A DNA stretch of 64,000 nt from Myxocyprinus asiaticus (Eukaryota; Chordata; Actinopteri; Cypriniformes; Catostomidae), in contig NC_059368.1 in NCBI RefSeq assembly GCF_019703515.2, forward strand, positions 31,036,289-31,100,288, written 5' to 3'. The notes beneath the pieces were generated by a model. That model saw only the letters and a program-made list of their open reading frames with translations, made no database searches and was not told the DNA's origin. Below are positions 20,950-32,799 of this stretch, piece by piece. The first letter of the stretch is position 1; each line of letters opens with the position of its first letter. The position numbers and the translations under genes were made by a program.

Positions 20950-21530
20950 ACTATGAACTAATTTTGTTAGATTAATTGTTTATCCAGCCAAAGAGCAGGA
21001 GGCGGGTGGTGGCAGAGTGCAACATTAGAGGCAATCTCATCAACACGTGAAGGAATCTGTGAATAAACGACATTAAGCGAGCGAGCAAAGGCAAAATGTT
21101 TTGGACGACAGATTTTCCCACTCTGAGTTGAAGTTCATTAGACCTATCGAGCTGGAACATTAGCCTGATTAAATGATTGCTGTTTTAGAGACTCTTAACC
21201 AAGGCAAATAAGAGAGTGGAGCACGTCTGGAAACTGCCAAAACAAATCGCTCAAGCGCCACAGCGTCCGGTGCTTCATTAGCAGAGTATGATGTACACAT
21301 TTAACCTGAGTTTGTGGGGAGGGGTGCGAGCTGGCTGCTCACGTACTGTATGCCCAGACTCTGAGGTAATTACATTTCCATTCAGAGTGCGCTTTCACAG
21401 ATTCCATTGCGCTCATCAAATATGTCCGAATCTGATCAGAGATCAGATTGGTATTCATAAAAGCTCATTAATTACAGCAGGCAAGATTAACGACAGAGCT
21501 GGGGTAATTGAAAAAGGCTTCGTAAGATGT
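20950..21530. other. Candidate conserved non-coding element
   Basis: The sequence is complex, not similar to any other part of the window, and rich in homeodomain-type TAATTA and ATTAAT cores (for example near 21468-21475) and AT/GC-balanced blocks, the look of vertebrate developmental enhancers. No open frame is convincing. This is a judgement from texture only. Confidence 0.3.
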
Positions 21531-22029
21531 GTATGCGTGTGTGCGTACATAATAAGTGAGGAATGGGAGACCTCCAACTCATAAACATCTTGTGTTCTTG
21601 TTCTTGTTTTCCAACTTTGTGTCCCTAGACTAATCACTATTGTTGTGAAGTAAAGTAGCGACACTGTTAATTACACTTTTCACTAGCATGACAGTAGTTC
21701 AGCTGTTTTAAACCAAAGTACTTTTTCCACAAGCTACTTTTTCCAATAAGTAGCAGTGTACGGTGACTAAATGCTTTATTTCTGTTTTAATGTCACATTG
21801 TTTGTGCACACAGCTTTATTGCCGAGCAAGCTGAGCCTTGCGTTGTCATCTCACTTGGGCAGCTGCTGCAGTTGTGGCCATGAACTCAAGTGGACTGATC
21901 CTCTTAGGCCAAAGCTCCAGAGATTCTTCATCTGTGTTGATTGATTGGATATGCATCATTTTGCAAAATCCAATATTAATAATATGCAATATTAGACCAT
22001 TTATTAGAAGTCAACCAATACATCTGATT
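21531..22029. other. Non-coding interval
   Basis: A repeat-like stretch with ACTTTTTCCACAAGCTACTTTTTCC occurs near 21718; otherwise nothing recognisable. Confidence 0.35.
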
Positions 22030-22190
22030 AGTGGTGGACAGTAACAAAGTATTTTTACTTCATAAGTGTACTGAAGTACATTTTTCAAGTGTCTGTACTT
22101 TATCACAGTATTTTTGTTTTAGGAAACATTTACTTTTCATTATATTCAAATGCATAATCTTTTTTGACTCCACTACAAAATTTTAAAATT
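22030..22190 (+). repeat. Interspersed repeat fragment (GTAACAAAGTA type)
   Basis: The stretch GTGGTGGACAGTAACAAAGT, then TGTACTGAAGTACATTTTTC and CTCCACTACAAAATTTT, matches a pattern common as a hAT-type terminus in fish genomes. Only one end is present. Confidence 0.5.
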
Positions 22191-22196
22191 GAGCTG

Positions 22197-22320
22197 AGAT
22201 ATTCTTTTAAAAATCTTCATTTGTGTTCTGCAGAATTAAAAAGCCATACACATCTGGGATGGCATGAGGGTGAGAAAATGATGAGAACATTTTCATTTTG
22301 GGGTGAACTATCCCTTTAAT
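22197..22320 (-). mobile_element. Foldback MITE family A, terminal fragment
   Basis: Reads CATCTGGGATGGCATGAGGG and ends GGGTGAACTATCCCTTTAAT, the complement of the 56345 copy's start. Confidence 0.75.
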
Positions 22321-22334
22321 AGATAAGGTAATAT

Positions 22335-23878
22335 GGATGTGCCCGAAGCTGAATACCTTATTCGGAAAGGCACAAATAATGATTTCATAATGAATAACAG
22401 ATTCATCCGAATAATATAAAACATATTCGTATGACTGATTAGCCAAGAGGCACAAGGATAAAGCGACATTTTAAATAAACATAAACAAAATTACAAAGAA
22501 TTTATGAATCTGTGCAGCCAATATTTCTAAAATGTAAACCTTATGAATGAAAATGCACGTTGTGATTTCAAATCGGATGGGCGTGGTCTTGGTCACTGTC
22601 AACTGTGCGCGTCTGGAGCTTATCAAGTGTAACATTAAGATACGACATCATATACACTTTCCACTTCTTGAAATGTCTATGTTAATGTATCACACGATAC
22701 ACACGTGATTCCCATGTATTTATTTAGAGCCTAAACCTGAGCGTGATGTTAAATTCCTGACCTGAAGTGATGATTTCACATCGGAGCTCATCTATCTGTC
22801 TCTTAATGTTGACCATATTTATGTCCACATCAGCGATTAAGAAAATTATCTGGTTAAGACTTTATTCCGAAACAAAAAAAAATTATTTTTAAGATGCACC
22901 ATAAAGGTTCAAATGCTCCATAGAGTATTCATCTATTAGGAATATTCCTCTTTATGTAAAACGAAGAAACTGAAACATGCTCCTTTTTTTTCTTTTTAAA
23001 CTGTGCTATCTCTGGTAAGGCCCTATATAAATTTAACATTATTATTATTATTGTTATTTAACTAAATAATGGTGTCTTACTGTAAAAATTCCAGATAGAT
23101 TTACGTGAATTTCACCTGTCTGTAGGCTATATTGATTTTATTTTCCTTTCAGTTAGGACAACTCTCGGAGTAGTATAACATATATTTTTTATTCTGTATA
23201 TTTATGACATGGTATGGGCTTGGTCTTGGTGGACTAGATCTGCTCTATGCATGCTTCTGCTGCTGCTGCTACTTGACATGAGTAAATATGCTGCTGCTGT
23301 TGCAAGGAGCCCATGCGCTGCTGCTGCTGACAGAGAAGCGTGCTGCTTCTACTGAACAAACATAAAATCCCATCCCCATAGAGCAGATCTAGACAGTGGT
23401 GTTGGGGAGGTGGAGGGAGAAACACTACGTGTTACCATACTGCTGCAGCCGTGCCGCTACAATGCGTAGGCAGGTTATATATAATTTGATGAGGAAAAAA
23501 AGGGGTTCTGATTTGGTCTGATAAGGTGTGCCAGGGTGACCTATTTTTTGACACCTTCTGCCTTCAGAATGTTGCTTTACATGAACACATTTCAATGAAA
23601 ATTCTGTTTTCGGCAGATATTAATATCAGAAATACCAGGAGAAACCACAACATATTCCACAGTTAATGTAGCCTACAAATTCAGCTTCATCTGGTAAGAA
23701 AAAAAAAAAAAAGATATATATTTTTTTAAATAATAATAATAATAATAATTATTATTATTATTATTAATATTAGGTTATTATTATTAAAAGGCATATACAA
23801 GGCATATTTTATTAATAGAAACTATAAATGTAAGAGTAACATTTAAAAATGGGCATTTCATTTTGTTTCAATGCATTT
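22335..23878 (+). mobile_element. hAT-like non-autonomous family, copy 2
   Basis: Begins GGATGTGCCCGAAGCTGAAT and parallels copy 1 (16086-18005). It lacks copy 1's solo LTR and SINE but has its own ~400-bp CTG-rich insert (about 23150-23555). ATT-repeat and A-rich runs lie at 23700-23765. Confidence 0.68.
23234..23392. repeat. CTG-rich insert bounded by a perfect 16-bp inverted repeat
   Basis: CTAGATCTGCTCTATG at 23234-23249 is exactly complementary to 23377-23392. Between them are three clusters of CTG triplets. The stem and loop could extrude as a hairpin. Copy 1 of the host element has no counterpart. Confidence 0.6.
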
Positions 23879-24118
23879 CTGGTTTAAGCCCCACACATAC
23901 ATGGTTCTTTTTCCATGGCAACATGGAATGTAAACAAAAGTTAGCCTAGGGGTCTGCTGTCTTACATTTTGGTCTTAAATTAGTCCGATCTAAGTTTTTA
24001 TGCAACTGACTGAAAAAGACCAAAGTTTTAGACAACTAACTAGTCTAAAACAATTTTATGCAACCAGGCCTAGAATGTAAAAAAAAAAAATTACAAAATA
24101 ATAAAAAATAAATAAATA

Positions 24119-24187
<69 letters not shown>

Positions 24188-24654
24188 CCATATCTATAGG
24201 CTACAAGAGTCCAAAATGAATTAATCCCAGATGCAATTTACTGTGAAACCAAAATCACAATAATAACCAGAAAAATGAGCATTTGGCGCATAAAGCGGGA
24301 CTATGAACAACCCTAAAATATACTTATTTCGGAAATCTTACTTTGAAATGACAGAGGCTTGGCTCCATTCCAATGCACTGTACTTAAGCATTTACCAAAT
24401 TAAGCTTTTTTTCTAGCCTATATTCACCTGATTAAGGATTTTATCATTTTTCACAAGATATAAAGTTGGAGACACAATGTATGTGCTAACGGGGCACGTT
24501 TCCATAGAGTCACGTTTTTCTTTTCATGCCCTTGCTTCAATTTAGAACATTTGATATCTCTAAACAAACTAACAAAATGCACTGAACTGAGGGCAAAATA
24601 TTGTTAAATATTGTCAGTCAGTGATTTTCTTTTTATTTCACAAAAGTAAAAAAT
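23879..24654. other. Non-coding interval with long (TA)n
   Basis: An A-rich run (24078-24120) leads into an uninterrupted (TA)n tract at 24122-24186. No gene is seen on either side. Confidence 0.7.
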
Positions 24655-24765
24655 AAAAACTGTAACCAACTATCGGCATAGATTTTTGCCGATAACCGAT
24701 AGTTCCAAAAAGCAACATTAATCGGTAAAACCAATATACCGGTCTACCTCTAACATCTATGACTT
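24655..24765. repeat. hAT-like terminal fragment
   Basis: Motifs GCCGATAACCGATAGTTCC and CAATATACCGGTCTACC resemble the CGGTATACCGGT-type ends of common fish hAT elements. No partner end is found. Confidence 0.4.
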
Positions 24766-25479
24766 TTAATAAAAGAGCACAAATTTCCCTATATCTAATT
24801 TGCAGTTTTGGCCCAACCAATGTTTTTGTTTCTGGCAGAGAGATTGGCATATCTGACCCAAATGCATATTAAATTACATTGTAGTTTTATTCTCAGCATT
24901 TTCTGAAGAAATTATTCAATTATTTTGTAACTTTACAGCTGTAAAGCTTTGTTTTTTTCTGAGATCCTCTTAAAAGATGGGACACGCCTTCCGTTGAACA
25001 TCCCACCCAGGCTAAGCACCAACACCAATTTGGTCAATCAACACTGAGGAAGGAAAAGAGATTGTTGGTGTGGAAGGGTTTTTTCACAATGCTAAGGGGC
25101 CATTCATATTGAACGTGTTGTGCTGTTTTTAATGGTTTTTCTATGTAAATCTGTGCTAGACAGACGGCTTTGACTATTGCACCGTATCTCACTGTATTCG
25201 AATCACCTGCATTCTGTTCTATTCTTTTTGCTATGTCTAGCTTTTTTTTACACAAGAATGCATTCAGTCTGAACAGCACCAAACACAGCTATCTTCAGAA
25301 TCATTAATGACATTCTCATCTCTACAAACTCTGAAATCCTTAGCATTCTTAGTTCGCTTGATCAAAGATACTACTTTCTTGACTTTCAGCTATTTGTATC
25401 ACTGCCACAGATCTTTGATGGTTTACTTCCTGCCTCGCTGACAGACAATTTATCATCTCTCCAGAAATAAAAATCCTCC
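24766..25479. other. Non-coding interval
   Basis: Nothing recognisable apart from short chance frames. Confidence 0.4.
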
Positions 25480-25650
25480 AGTGCTCCCCTCACTCAAGGT
25501 GTCCCGCTGAATTAGACCTCTCCTTTTCATAATCAACAAGCACTCCCTTAGTCAAATCATTTGTCGTAGCATCAGCTATCACCGTTATGCTGATGACATG
25601 CAGATTTATATAACCAAAAAGTCTAACTGCGACTGAGTTTTCTGTCTACA
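25480..25650 (+). pseudogene. LINE reverse transcriptase fragment (YADD box)
   Basis: LTQGVP is encoded near 25492-25509 and, in a shifted frame, HRYADDMQIYIT follows, with the catalytic YADD at 25586-25597. QGVPQG...YADD is the pattern of CR1/L2-type LINE RT. Several shifts and stops lie between the two motifs and the frame ends ~30 bases after the box. It may come from the same LINE class as 11440-12014. Confidence 0.65.
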
Positions 25651-25728
25651 CTCCCTTTCAGAAATCTATCACTCTTGTTAAGCAATGCTTTCTTCAATAT
25701 CTACAACACTATGCATCTCTGTATTCCT

Positions 25729-25866
25729 GTAGCTCAACTGGTAGAGCAAGGCACCAGCAATGCCAAAGTCATGGATTAAATTTCTGCACAAACTGATTAA
25801 TGTTTACCTTGAATGCACTAAGTTGCTTTGGGTAAATGTGTCTGCCAAATGCTTAAATGTAAATTA
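25729..25866 (+). mobile_element. tRNA-derived SINE, short type
   Basis: The head TGTAGCTCAACTGGTAGAGC is an A-box tRNA-like start; AAGTCATGGATTAAATTTC is a decayed B-box region. The tail AGTTGCTTTGGGTAAATGTG then TGCCAAATGCTTAAATGTAA is a typical fish SINE tail. A related copy is at 29695-29815. Confidence 0.75.
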
Positions 25867-26821
25867 AATCAGACAAAACAATTAAAACCTCAGAGAAACT
25901 GTGAATATGTTGTGAATTTCCATTCCCAGCTGATAAGCTTAGAAATAAAGAAATGGTGAATTGAAAGACTATTGTTAATGTGCATTGTCAATTGTCATAA
26001 AGTGCTAATGCATTAATTAGAAAGTGATTCAATAGTTTGGTAGCTTCACAATGAGCACAATTAGGAAAATTAGTGATCAGGTTTTTTTTTTATTTCAGTC
26101 TTTTTTCCTGATTAGAAGGGTGGCAGAAGGCAGCTAGTTCAGAGTCTCTGAGAATTTTCAGACCTTGTTACTAAATGCTGGACAGCCAGATGTTTGCATG
26201 AAGGTAGGATCACAGCTAATGATTTGTGGGGTTGAATGGGCAATACTAAACTGGTGCTTCCTCTGTAGAGCTGTGGAGTTGATAAACCACACAGACCCTG
26301 TTTACACCTGGTATTAATATCTGTTTCGGCCGATCCGATCACAGGTGGACAGCCCTAAATGCAGGTGTAAACAGTGTCCAAAATTCAATCCGATCACTCA
26401 AACCACATGAAAATGTTGTCGAAAATGCATGTGACCACATTGCATTTGTCTAGTCCATCTCAAACAATAGCGAAAGATAACGAATTACGGACAAGTGGCA
26501 TACCTTATAAGACATTTTTACATCAATTCGACCATGATCACCTTTACCTGTGGCGCTGCTGATAGTGTGTTGTGCAAGCAATGATTGAGATACAGGTTCT
26601 GGCTCTCTCTTTAATTAAATTTTTGCTCCATTGACAGTTAGGTTTAGGGTTGGGGGTAAAATTTATCAAACATGCATTTCTGTTGACTGTATTACATCAT
26701 TTACAACTAAAAATATAACTCAATTTTGGTGCTTTTGACTGTGGAAATTTCACCCTGAAACTGGACCTCACACTTTCCCATACATTCAACTACACTTCCT
26801 GATTTGGTCACTGGGGGCTAG
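25867..26821. other. Non-coding interval
   Basis: A palindrome-like pair, CCCTGTTTACACCTGGTATT (26298) and GCAGGTGTAAACAGTGTCC (26361), resembles the ends of a short MITE. No gene is seen. Confidence 0.45.
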
Positions 26822-27190
26822 GGCTGTCACGATTATAAAATATGGCTGACAATTAATTGTCAAACAAATAATTGCGATTATGATGATTCATTGACTGTGT
26901 TAGGGCTTTCACAATTATGACCATTATGACAATTTATTGTCTGTTTTACGGCTTTCACGATTATGACTATTAATTGTACAACATTTTTTCAAACTTTTGT
27001 CATAGGTGTATGTGTGCTTCATAAACATTAAGTAGTCATTTATTCATTTTTTATTTTTACACAATTTGCTTTAAGGCTTTAAAAACTTATGAATGACATT
27101 TAAAAATAATATTTGAAATATCAAAATATTTAAAAATGCATAAAATGTCTGTCTTTCTTTGAGGTCAATTTTAGTCTTGGTCGATTTTGC
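26822..27190. mobile_element. hAT-like fragment (GGGCTGTCACGATTAT type)
   Basis: AGGGCTGTCACGATTATAAA starts the fragment; the motif GGCTTTCACGATTATGAC and its variants recur twice (26904, 26950), so the terminus seems internally duplicated. Right boundary is uncertain. Confidence 0.5.
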
Positions 27191-28860
27191 ATTTACACTG
27201 TTGTTGTTGGAACCCAGCCAACCTGAATGGATATTATATGACATTATATGATATTATATGATATCATAAGTATGCAAAAGTAAAATATTTCTGTCCAAAA
27301 TTCTTCACTTTCACACTTTACTTTAAGGCTCTCCAATTAAACCCATGAGCCCTAATTTCACATGAAGAAAGACCTTGGAGTTCCTGGGTTTCTTTCTATC
27401 TTGACCTTAGAGTAAGCAGGCATGTACATGGGTCATCTGTCACTGCGTGTCATCAACATTGCATGTATGAACCACAACAACAAATAATATTTGCCATTGC
27501 ACAGTTACACATTCACATTAAAGTGAAACTGGAGTGCTTTGCATTCACTAAAATCCTCGTTTATGTTTTCGTGGGACTCTGGAGTTTGGCGTGAACCACA
27601 TGTAACAGGGGAGTTAAGCCCCGATTTGTAGGAGGAACTAACACAACACTACCCTAGAAGACTGAGAAAACAAAGGATATTTGTCCCCACCCCCAGTACA
27701 TATAGTCTCTGTACACTCGAATGAATGTGTTTTCTACTAGCTTACTGTGTTCAACACTAAAATAATTGGCAAGGTGGGCTTCAGGTGAGTACGTGTTACA
27801 CAGTGGCTTCATGAAGTGTGCGGTGTATGTTGTGTGAGGCGCTTTAGGAGTCTGGCCTTGCATACCCCAACCTCCCCAAACCTAATAAGGTAAGTGAGAT
27901 GCCCCTACTCCAAGGTAACTTTCAAAAGGAAAACACATAAGTTTTTTCATCCACTTTAAAGTATTTAAAGTATCTTCTCTTCTTTTTTAGGAAAACATGT
28001 TTTTGTTCTCTTTTGAAGAAGATGAATTTTATAAAATGTGAATGAAATTTATTTCAATAATAAAAGTGAATAAAAGCAGGATTATCAAAAAACTAAAAAC
28101 TACAAATGTCTTTGTGACTTAAAACAGTGTCAAAGTTCACAGAAATGTTCAAAAACACAAAAATCTTGTTTCTTCAAAAATAAAGCATTAAATTGCTTAT
28201 CCATTTCACAGTCTGCAAATTACTCTGTAGTGCTCTAAAACACAGCAAAAAATGTCAGAAATGTTCAGTAACTGCCGTTCTGTTGGAAATGATAGTGTTC
28301 TGAACGAAACTCTTGACTTTAGCAACTTTATTTGTGCTCACAGTCAGTCTCTAACACCATCTGCCATCTTCCGATGCAATTAACAAAACTCATGAAAAAA
28401 AAACTGTCTTCCACTTTAACCACTGCAACAAAATTAGAATCTATAGGGAGAATTGATTCATAGCGCAGAACTTTTAACTTTAAAGGCTGAAATACACCGG
28501 GGACTCTTATTTTGAAATGCGTGTGCTTCACTGCTTCCAGCTGCTCATTCAAACAGATAAGAGAAATAAAATGTGCACTTCTACAATCTACAGTGTATTA
28601 CAATATAACCAGTTAAGAGTAAGCATTGTTATATTTCATCAAAACTATATCATCAACAGTTGATCATTAGTGATCACTTGTCATAAATTTCTGATGTGGT
28701 CAAATGATTGCGAACTGCTCTGCAACAGCTGGAAACACTCACAAGCCCATGTGCTTGTAGAAAATACAACAGTGGCGCGTTTTCACTCTGAAGGATGCAG
28801 CGCATGCATTTATTTAATTAAATTGTACTCTTTTGAAGTTTGGTAATCACATTAGGTCAA
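27191..28860. other. Non-coding interval
   Basis: A small ATATTATATG-type tandem repeat lies at 27229-27265. Nothing else is recognised. Confidence 0.4.
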
Positions 28861-29030
28861 ATCAGGATTCCTGTCTGTCCACCCCTAAATTTAAGACCTC
28901 TTTTAATGATAATTAAGACTTTTGTTGTATCATTTAAGCTATTTAAAACTTTTTATGACCTTACATTTTGGAAAACTGAATTTAAGACATTTTAAGACTT
29001 TTTAAGGATCCGTGGGAACCCTGTGGGGGC
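28861..29030. repeat. Interspersed repeat fragment
   Basis: AATTTAAGACATTTTAAGAC followed by TTTTTAAGGATCCGTGGGAA is a pattern I associate with abundant fish repeats. No coding content. Confidence 0.45.
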
Positions 29031-29694
29031 AGTGGTTCTAATTTTGGTATGCACAGTTCGATTTCAGCAGCAGAACTTTCGAGCCACTGTCGCCAAATTC
29101 ACTGTGTGATCAGTCAGAAAATCCTTTAGCTGACCACTTGTGCTCAGATCGCCCGTGTCAGAAACAGGGCCAGTATGATTCAAAGTGTGACTGAAGATGT
29201 AGGTAGAGTTGTTCATAAACTAAAAGTTGCTGTGCACTTTTCACAGCTACACCTATCAAATCTATTCACTAAGTTAAAAACTCAGTGGCAAGTTCTCCAT
29301 ACAATAAGAAGTTCATTAATATCTTTCAGGTCCTGTGTTATCTACCCAACTTATCAAACTATTCATTTTGGCCTTAAAAGTTTCTTCATAGCCTGTGCCC
29401 TTATTATCTGTCTGAGATACCTCATTCATACACCCTTGCATGGACTCTCAGGTGCTCTGGTTTACTTGGTGACCCCAATCTGACAATGTGTAACATCTCC
29501 TGCAGTTCTACTTGAAATCTTAAGTAGAAATCTAAATTTTCTTGAGCTTTTACCTTCTTCCACTCACTATTGATTGTTATGTTGTTGTCGCATTGTGTCC
29601 TTCCTGTGTACAATATTATCATGCTGTATTTTAATATGTAGTTGTGTTTGCCTTCTAGTCTATTGATTTATGTTTTATATTAAATAATTGACTG
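29031..29694. other. Non-coding interval
   Basis: A 102-residue frame (29175-29483) ends in LIHTPLHGLSGALVYLVTP, faintly like the C-terminal end of LINE RT proteins, but the match is too weak to call. Confidence 0.35.
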
Positions 29695-29815
29695 AAGGTC
29701 AACTGGAAGAGCATAGTGCTAGAAATGCCAAGGTCATGGGTTTTATTCCCAAGAAACACACACAATAATAAAGTCACTTTGGATAAAAGTGTAGGTAGAT
29801 TAAAAAATGTAAATG
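29695..29815 (+). mobile_element. tRNA-derived SINE, decayed copy
   Basis: AAGGTCAACTGGAAGAGCAT, GCCAAGGTCATGGGTTTTAT and the tail AGTCACTTTGGATAAAAGTG parallel the SINE at 25729. Confidence 0.7.
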
Positions 29816-31557
29816 TTATTCAATGTTCCAAAGAGTGACCTTGAGCTTGAGAAATGCACTTTTTAAATAAAATATATTTTTATTGCCATATTCTGTAAAT
29901 TGCATGTACTTATGGATGAGATTTTTGGTTTTTGTAAATTAGTGCTTATTACTGCCAAAACTACTTGATGTGTGCATTAGGGTATTTTTGTGAACATATT
30001 TGCATTTATACATAATGCACTGCACTGTATAGATTATGCCTCAAACTTTACATAAGTGTTCACATTACACTGTAATTACAATTACTGAGTAACAATAATT
30101 AAAAGCATGCTTTATATGAACTTATGTTGTACCACTGCTTGTAATTACACAATGCAGTTGTTAAAGCTATTGTAATTAATTTTGTCACATGGTCAATGAC
30201 CCTGTAATGTTACCACATATTTCATACTGTATAGCATTTGTGTGTTTCTACTGAGTGCTATAGTCATGTGTTTATGTATAATATGGGATACAGGTTCTGT
30301 GTTTAAGTGTGTGTGGGTCAGTATCACACATTTTTAGGAATGAGCCTGTCATGGCAAAGTGGCTGAGGGTTTTGGAGGTTAAACGGAGTCAGCCATTTCT
30401 GCTGATGAGGGGCAAACTGAATGCCTGCAGCTCTCCTCACACAAAGAGCACGGGTAAAAGAATAAGAGAGAAGAGCAAATACTTGCCTTTTACGTGGAGC
30501 TACAGGCAACATTTTGCTCAGCACATGTAATTGCATTATGCTGGAACATTCCGTAAAAGCTATGCTTAAGGAACACAGTGATTTTGACAATATCTCACAC
30601 AAATGTGGATCGTTTCTACTGTGCAATCTGCTGGCACATCAACGTTTTCACATAAGTATTCATACGAAAGGTGTGGTTCTTGTACATGTTCATCTTTGTA
30701 AATTTGCATAGACACTGAAACGTACTATATAAACATATTGACAGCATCTAAAATGTAAAATATAAAAAATTCAAAGAATTAATAGGTTAATTGTAATAAA
30801 AAATATTTTAATTAATTAGGCTGGAATACATAAAAAAAAAAGTGGTAAAAAGTAACTTCAAGGATCTATTTCTAATTGATATAATCCTTAAAACTTACTT
30901 TTGTTGGTGAAATCAATTTTTTCAGGTAAATTTAGTAACAAAGCCAGTTCATTTAGATGTTACCACATAAATCGAATTTTTAAGGTACCTCACTAACCAT
31001 TTTTACAATGTATGTTTAACGCCATCACATTTATTTAGCACAGTTTCACTTTTACTTCATACTTGTTGAGCTTTGGTGATAGTAAAATTCAGCCATACAA
31101 ACAATGAATATGATTTTATATTTTTATAAACACTTAATTTATTGATAAATTTGCCATCAAAAAAGTTGTTTCTTAGACTGAGTTTCTCAAAGTTTATTCT
31201 TTAATGATAAATGAGAGTCCCGCTATGGGAATGAGTGGTATTGTTTATTGAACTTGTTCACCTACAGCGATATCCTCTGAAAAGTCCTGGAAATTTCTGT
31301 TCCCTCAAGTCGTCAGAGGATTTGTAATGATTTGTACGTCTCTAAAGATGTACATATGTAAATGCATTTGCATTTTAGATGTTGACATTGTATGTTTCGG
31401 TGTCTATCCAAATAAATAAACATTAACATGTTCTAAGGTTTGGGGGGGTTTGGTTTTGTTTTGTCGGGCAAAATCGTGCATGCATGTAAGCAGCCCTTGT
31501 ACTATTAATTTCAAACTCCCTGAGGCATGAAGGTACATCACAAATGCACATTAAAAA

Positions 31558-31560
<3 letters not shown>
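29816..31560. other. Non-coding interval
   Basis: No repeat family, gene or RNA is recognised. Bases ~30340-30530 have balanced composition but no convincing frame. Confidence 0.4.

Positions 31561-31596
<36 letters not shown>
31561..31596. repeat. (CA)n microsatellite
   Basis: Pure run of 18 CA units. The minus-strand frame with CV repeats is a by-product. Confidence 0.95.
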
Positions 31597-31597
<1 letters not shown>

Positions 31598-31649
31598 CCC
31601 CGCATGCACACGGTGTGTACAAATAGACATCTCATCTGTGGAGGTTAAA

Positions 31650-31990
31650 GGGTTACCACGGCTCCCCTTCCAAAGACGGATGGGCTCTTCAAAGATGTGA
31701 CTCACCATCCTTCATCCCTCTCTTCCTCCCATCTCTCCCTCTTTCCTCAGCCATCCCTCCATCCAAAAGGTAAATCAATATAAATTACACTCCTCTGTAA
31801 TGCCGGTCTGTTCCCCTCTCTCTGGCAGTAGACACATAAATTAAACTGTAGGCCAGAAAGCAGAGAGATGGGGGAGAAGCAGCTAATCAGAGAATGAGAC
31901 GGAGAGAGATCAGCCTGGAGGAGAGACCTACTATGATCAATAAAAGCACATGAACACCCAGCACCTGAATTCATAATCCTTTCACACAAA
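31650..31990. other. Candidate conserved non-coding element
   Basis: Complex single-copy-looking sequence with pyrimidine-rich blocks and a TAAATCAATATAAATTACAC core near 31770. No frame, no repeat match in the window. Constraint is only suspected. Confidence 0.25.
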
Positions 31991-32039
31991 CAACTGGAGT
32001 GAATATCACAATATCAAATTGCCTGTCTGATATATAGTG

Positions 32040-32400
32040 TTCACACCTGACTATAGAGCAGAACACAGTCTGTCTGCCAGCTCTGCAGCATATACATCAC
32101 TGCAGCATCACTCTGCTGTCCACTGTAAAATACATGTTACTATAGCAACAAACAGTCTGTCTGTTTGCTGTACATCATATATGTTATTGCAGCATCCGGT
32201 TTGTCTTTTGAACAACACATATGTTACTGCAGCAGTACACAATCTGTCTGTCTGCAGTATGATTCATCAGCAATAAGCATACTATCTGTCAGCCATACAA
32301 TACTGTACATATATCATAAAGCAGTACATAGCCTGTCTTTCCGCCTTGCAACACACATTAATGCGGCAGCCCACTGCCTACTCATCTGCATCGCAATACA
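32040..32400. repeat. Degenerate tandem repeat, ~60-70-bp unit
   Basis: Units carry CAGTCTGTCTG, then ...ACATATGTTACTGCAGCA-like text, repeated about five times with heavy drift (32065, 32150, 32205, 32245, 32330). Confidence 0.6.
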
Positions 32401-32410
32401 CTTGTGAAAG

Positions 32411-32799
32411 TTGTAATGGAAATATATCAAGATTACAGATGAAGTCTGTTGAAGAATTTTCCCCCATCATTAAACTTTTCATGAGTAGGGTCTAAATTCC
32501 TCTGCAGTGCCCCCTGGAGTGAGTTATTTTTGCACATGACACTGCACAGCCAGTAGAGGGAGGCAGAGTGTAGATGAGTTTAATTTTTGATTACTTGTAA
32601 AAAAAAATTTTACAAAAATTAATACTGTATATAATATAGTAAACATGTGAACAAATGGGTTATGCCTGCTGTACTTTTTTGGTTTTATTTTGTTTTTATA
32701 GCTGTAAAAAACAAATTAACAAATAACATCAGCAGTCTGGTTTGCCTATGCACTTTGACATCTCAGTCATTGTGTGTGCGTGTGCATGTGTGCGTGTGT
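32411..32799. other. Non-coding interval
   Basis: Nothing recognisable. Confidence 0.35.

Noticed and set aside
29175..29483. 102-residue frame as a LINE RT C-terminus
   Set aside because: Only a faint LIHTPLHGLSG-type similarity; not enough to support it.
31423..31635. Minus-strand frame with CV repeats
   Set aside because: Product of the CA microsatellite.
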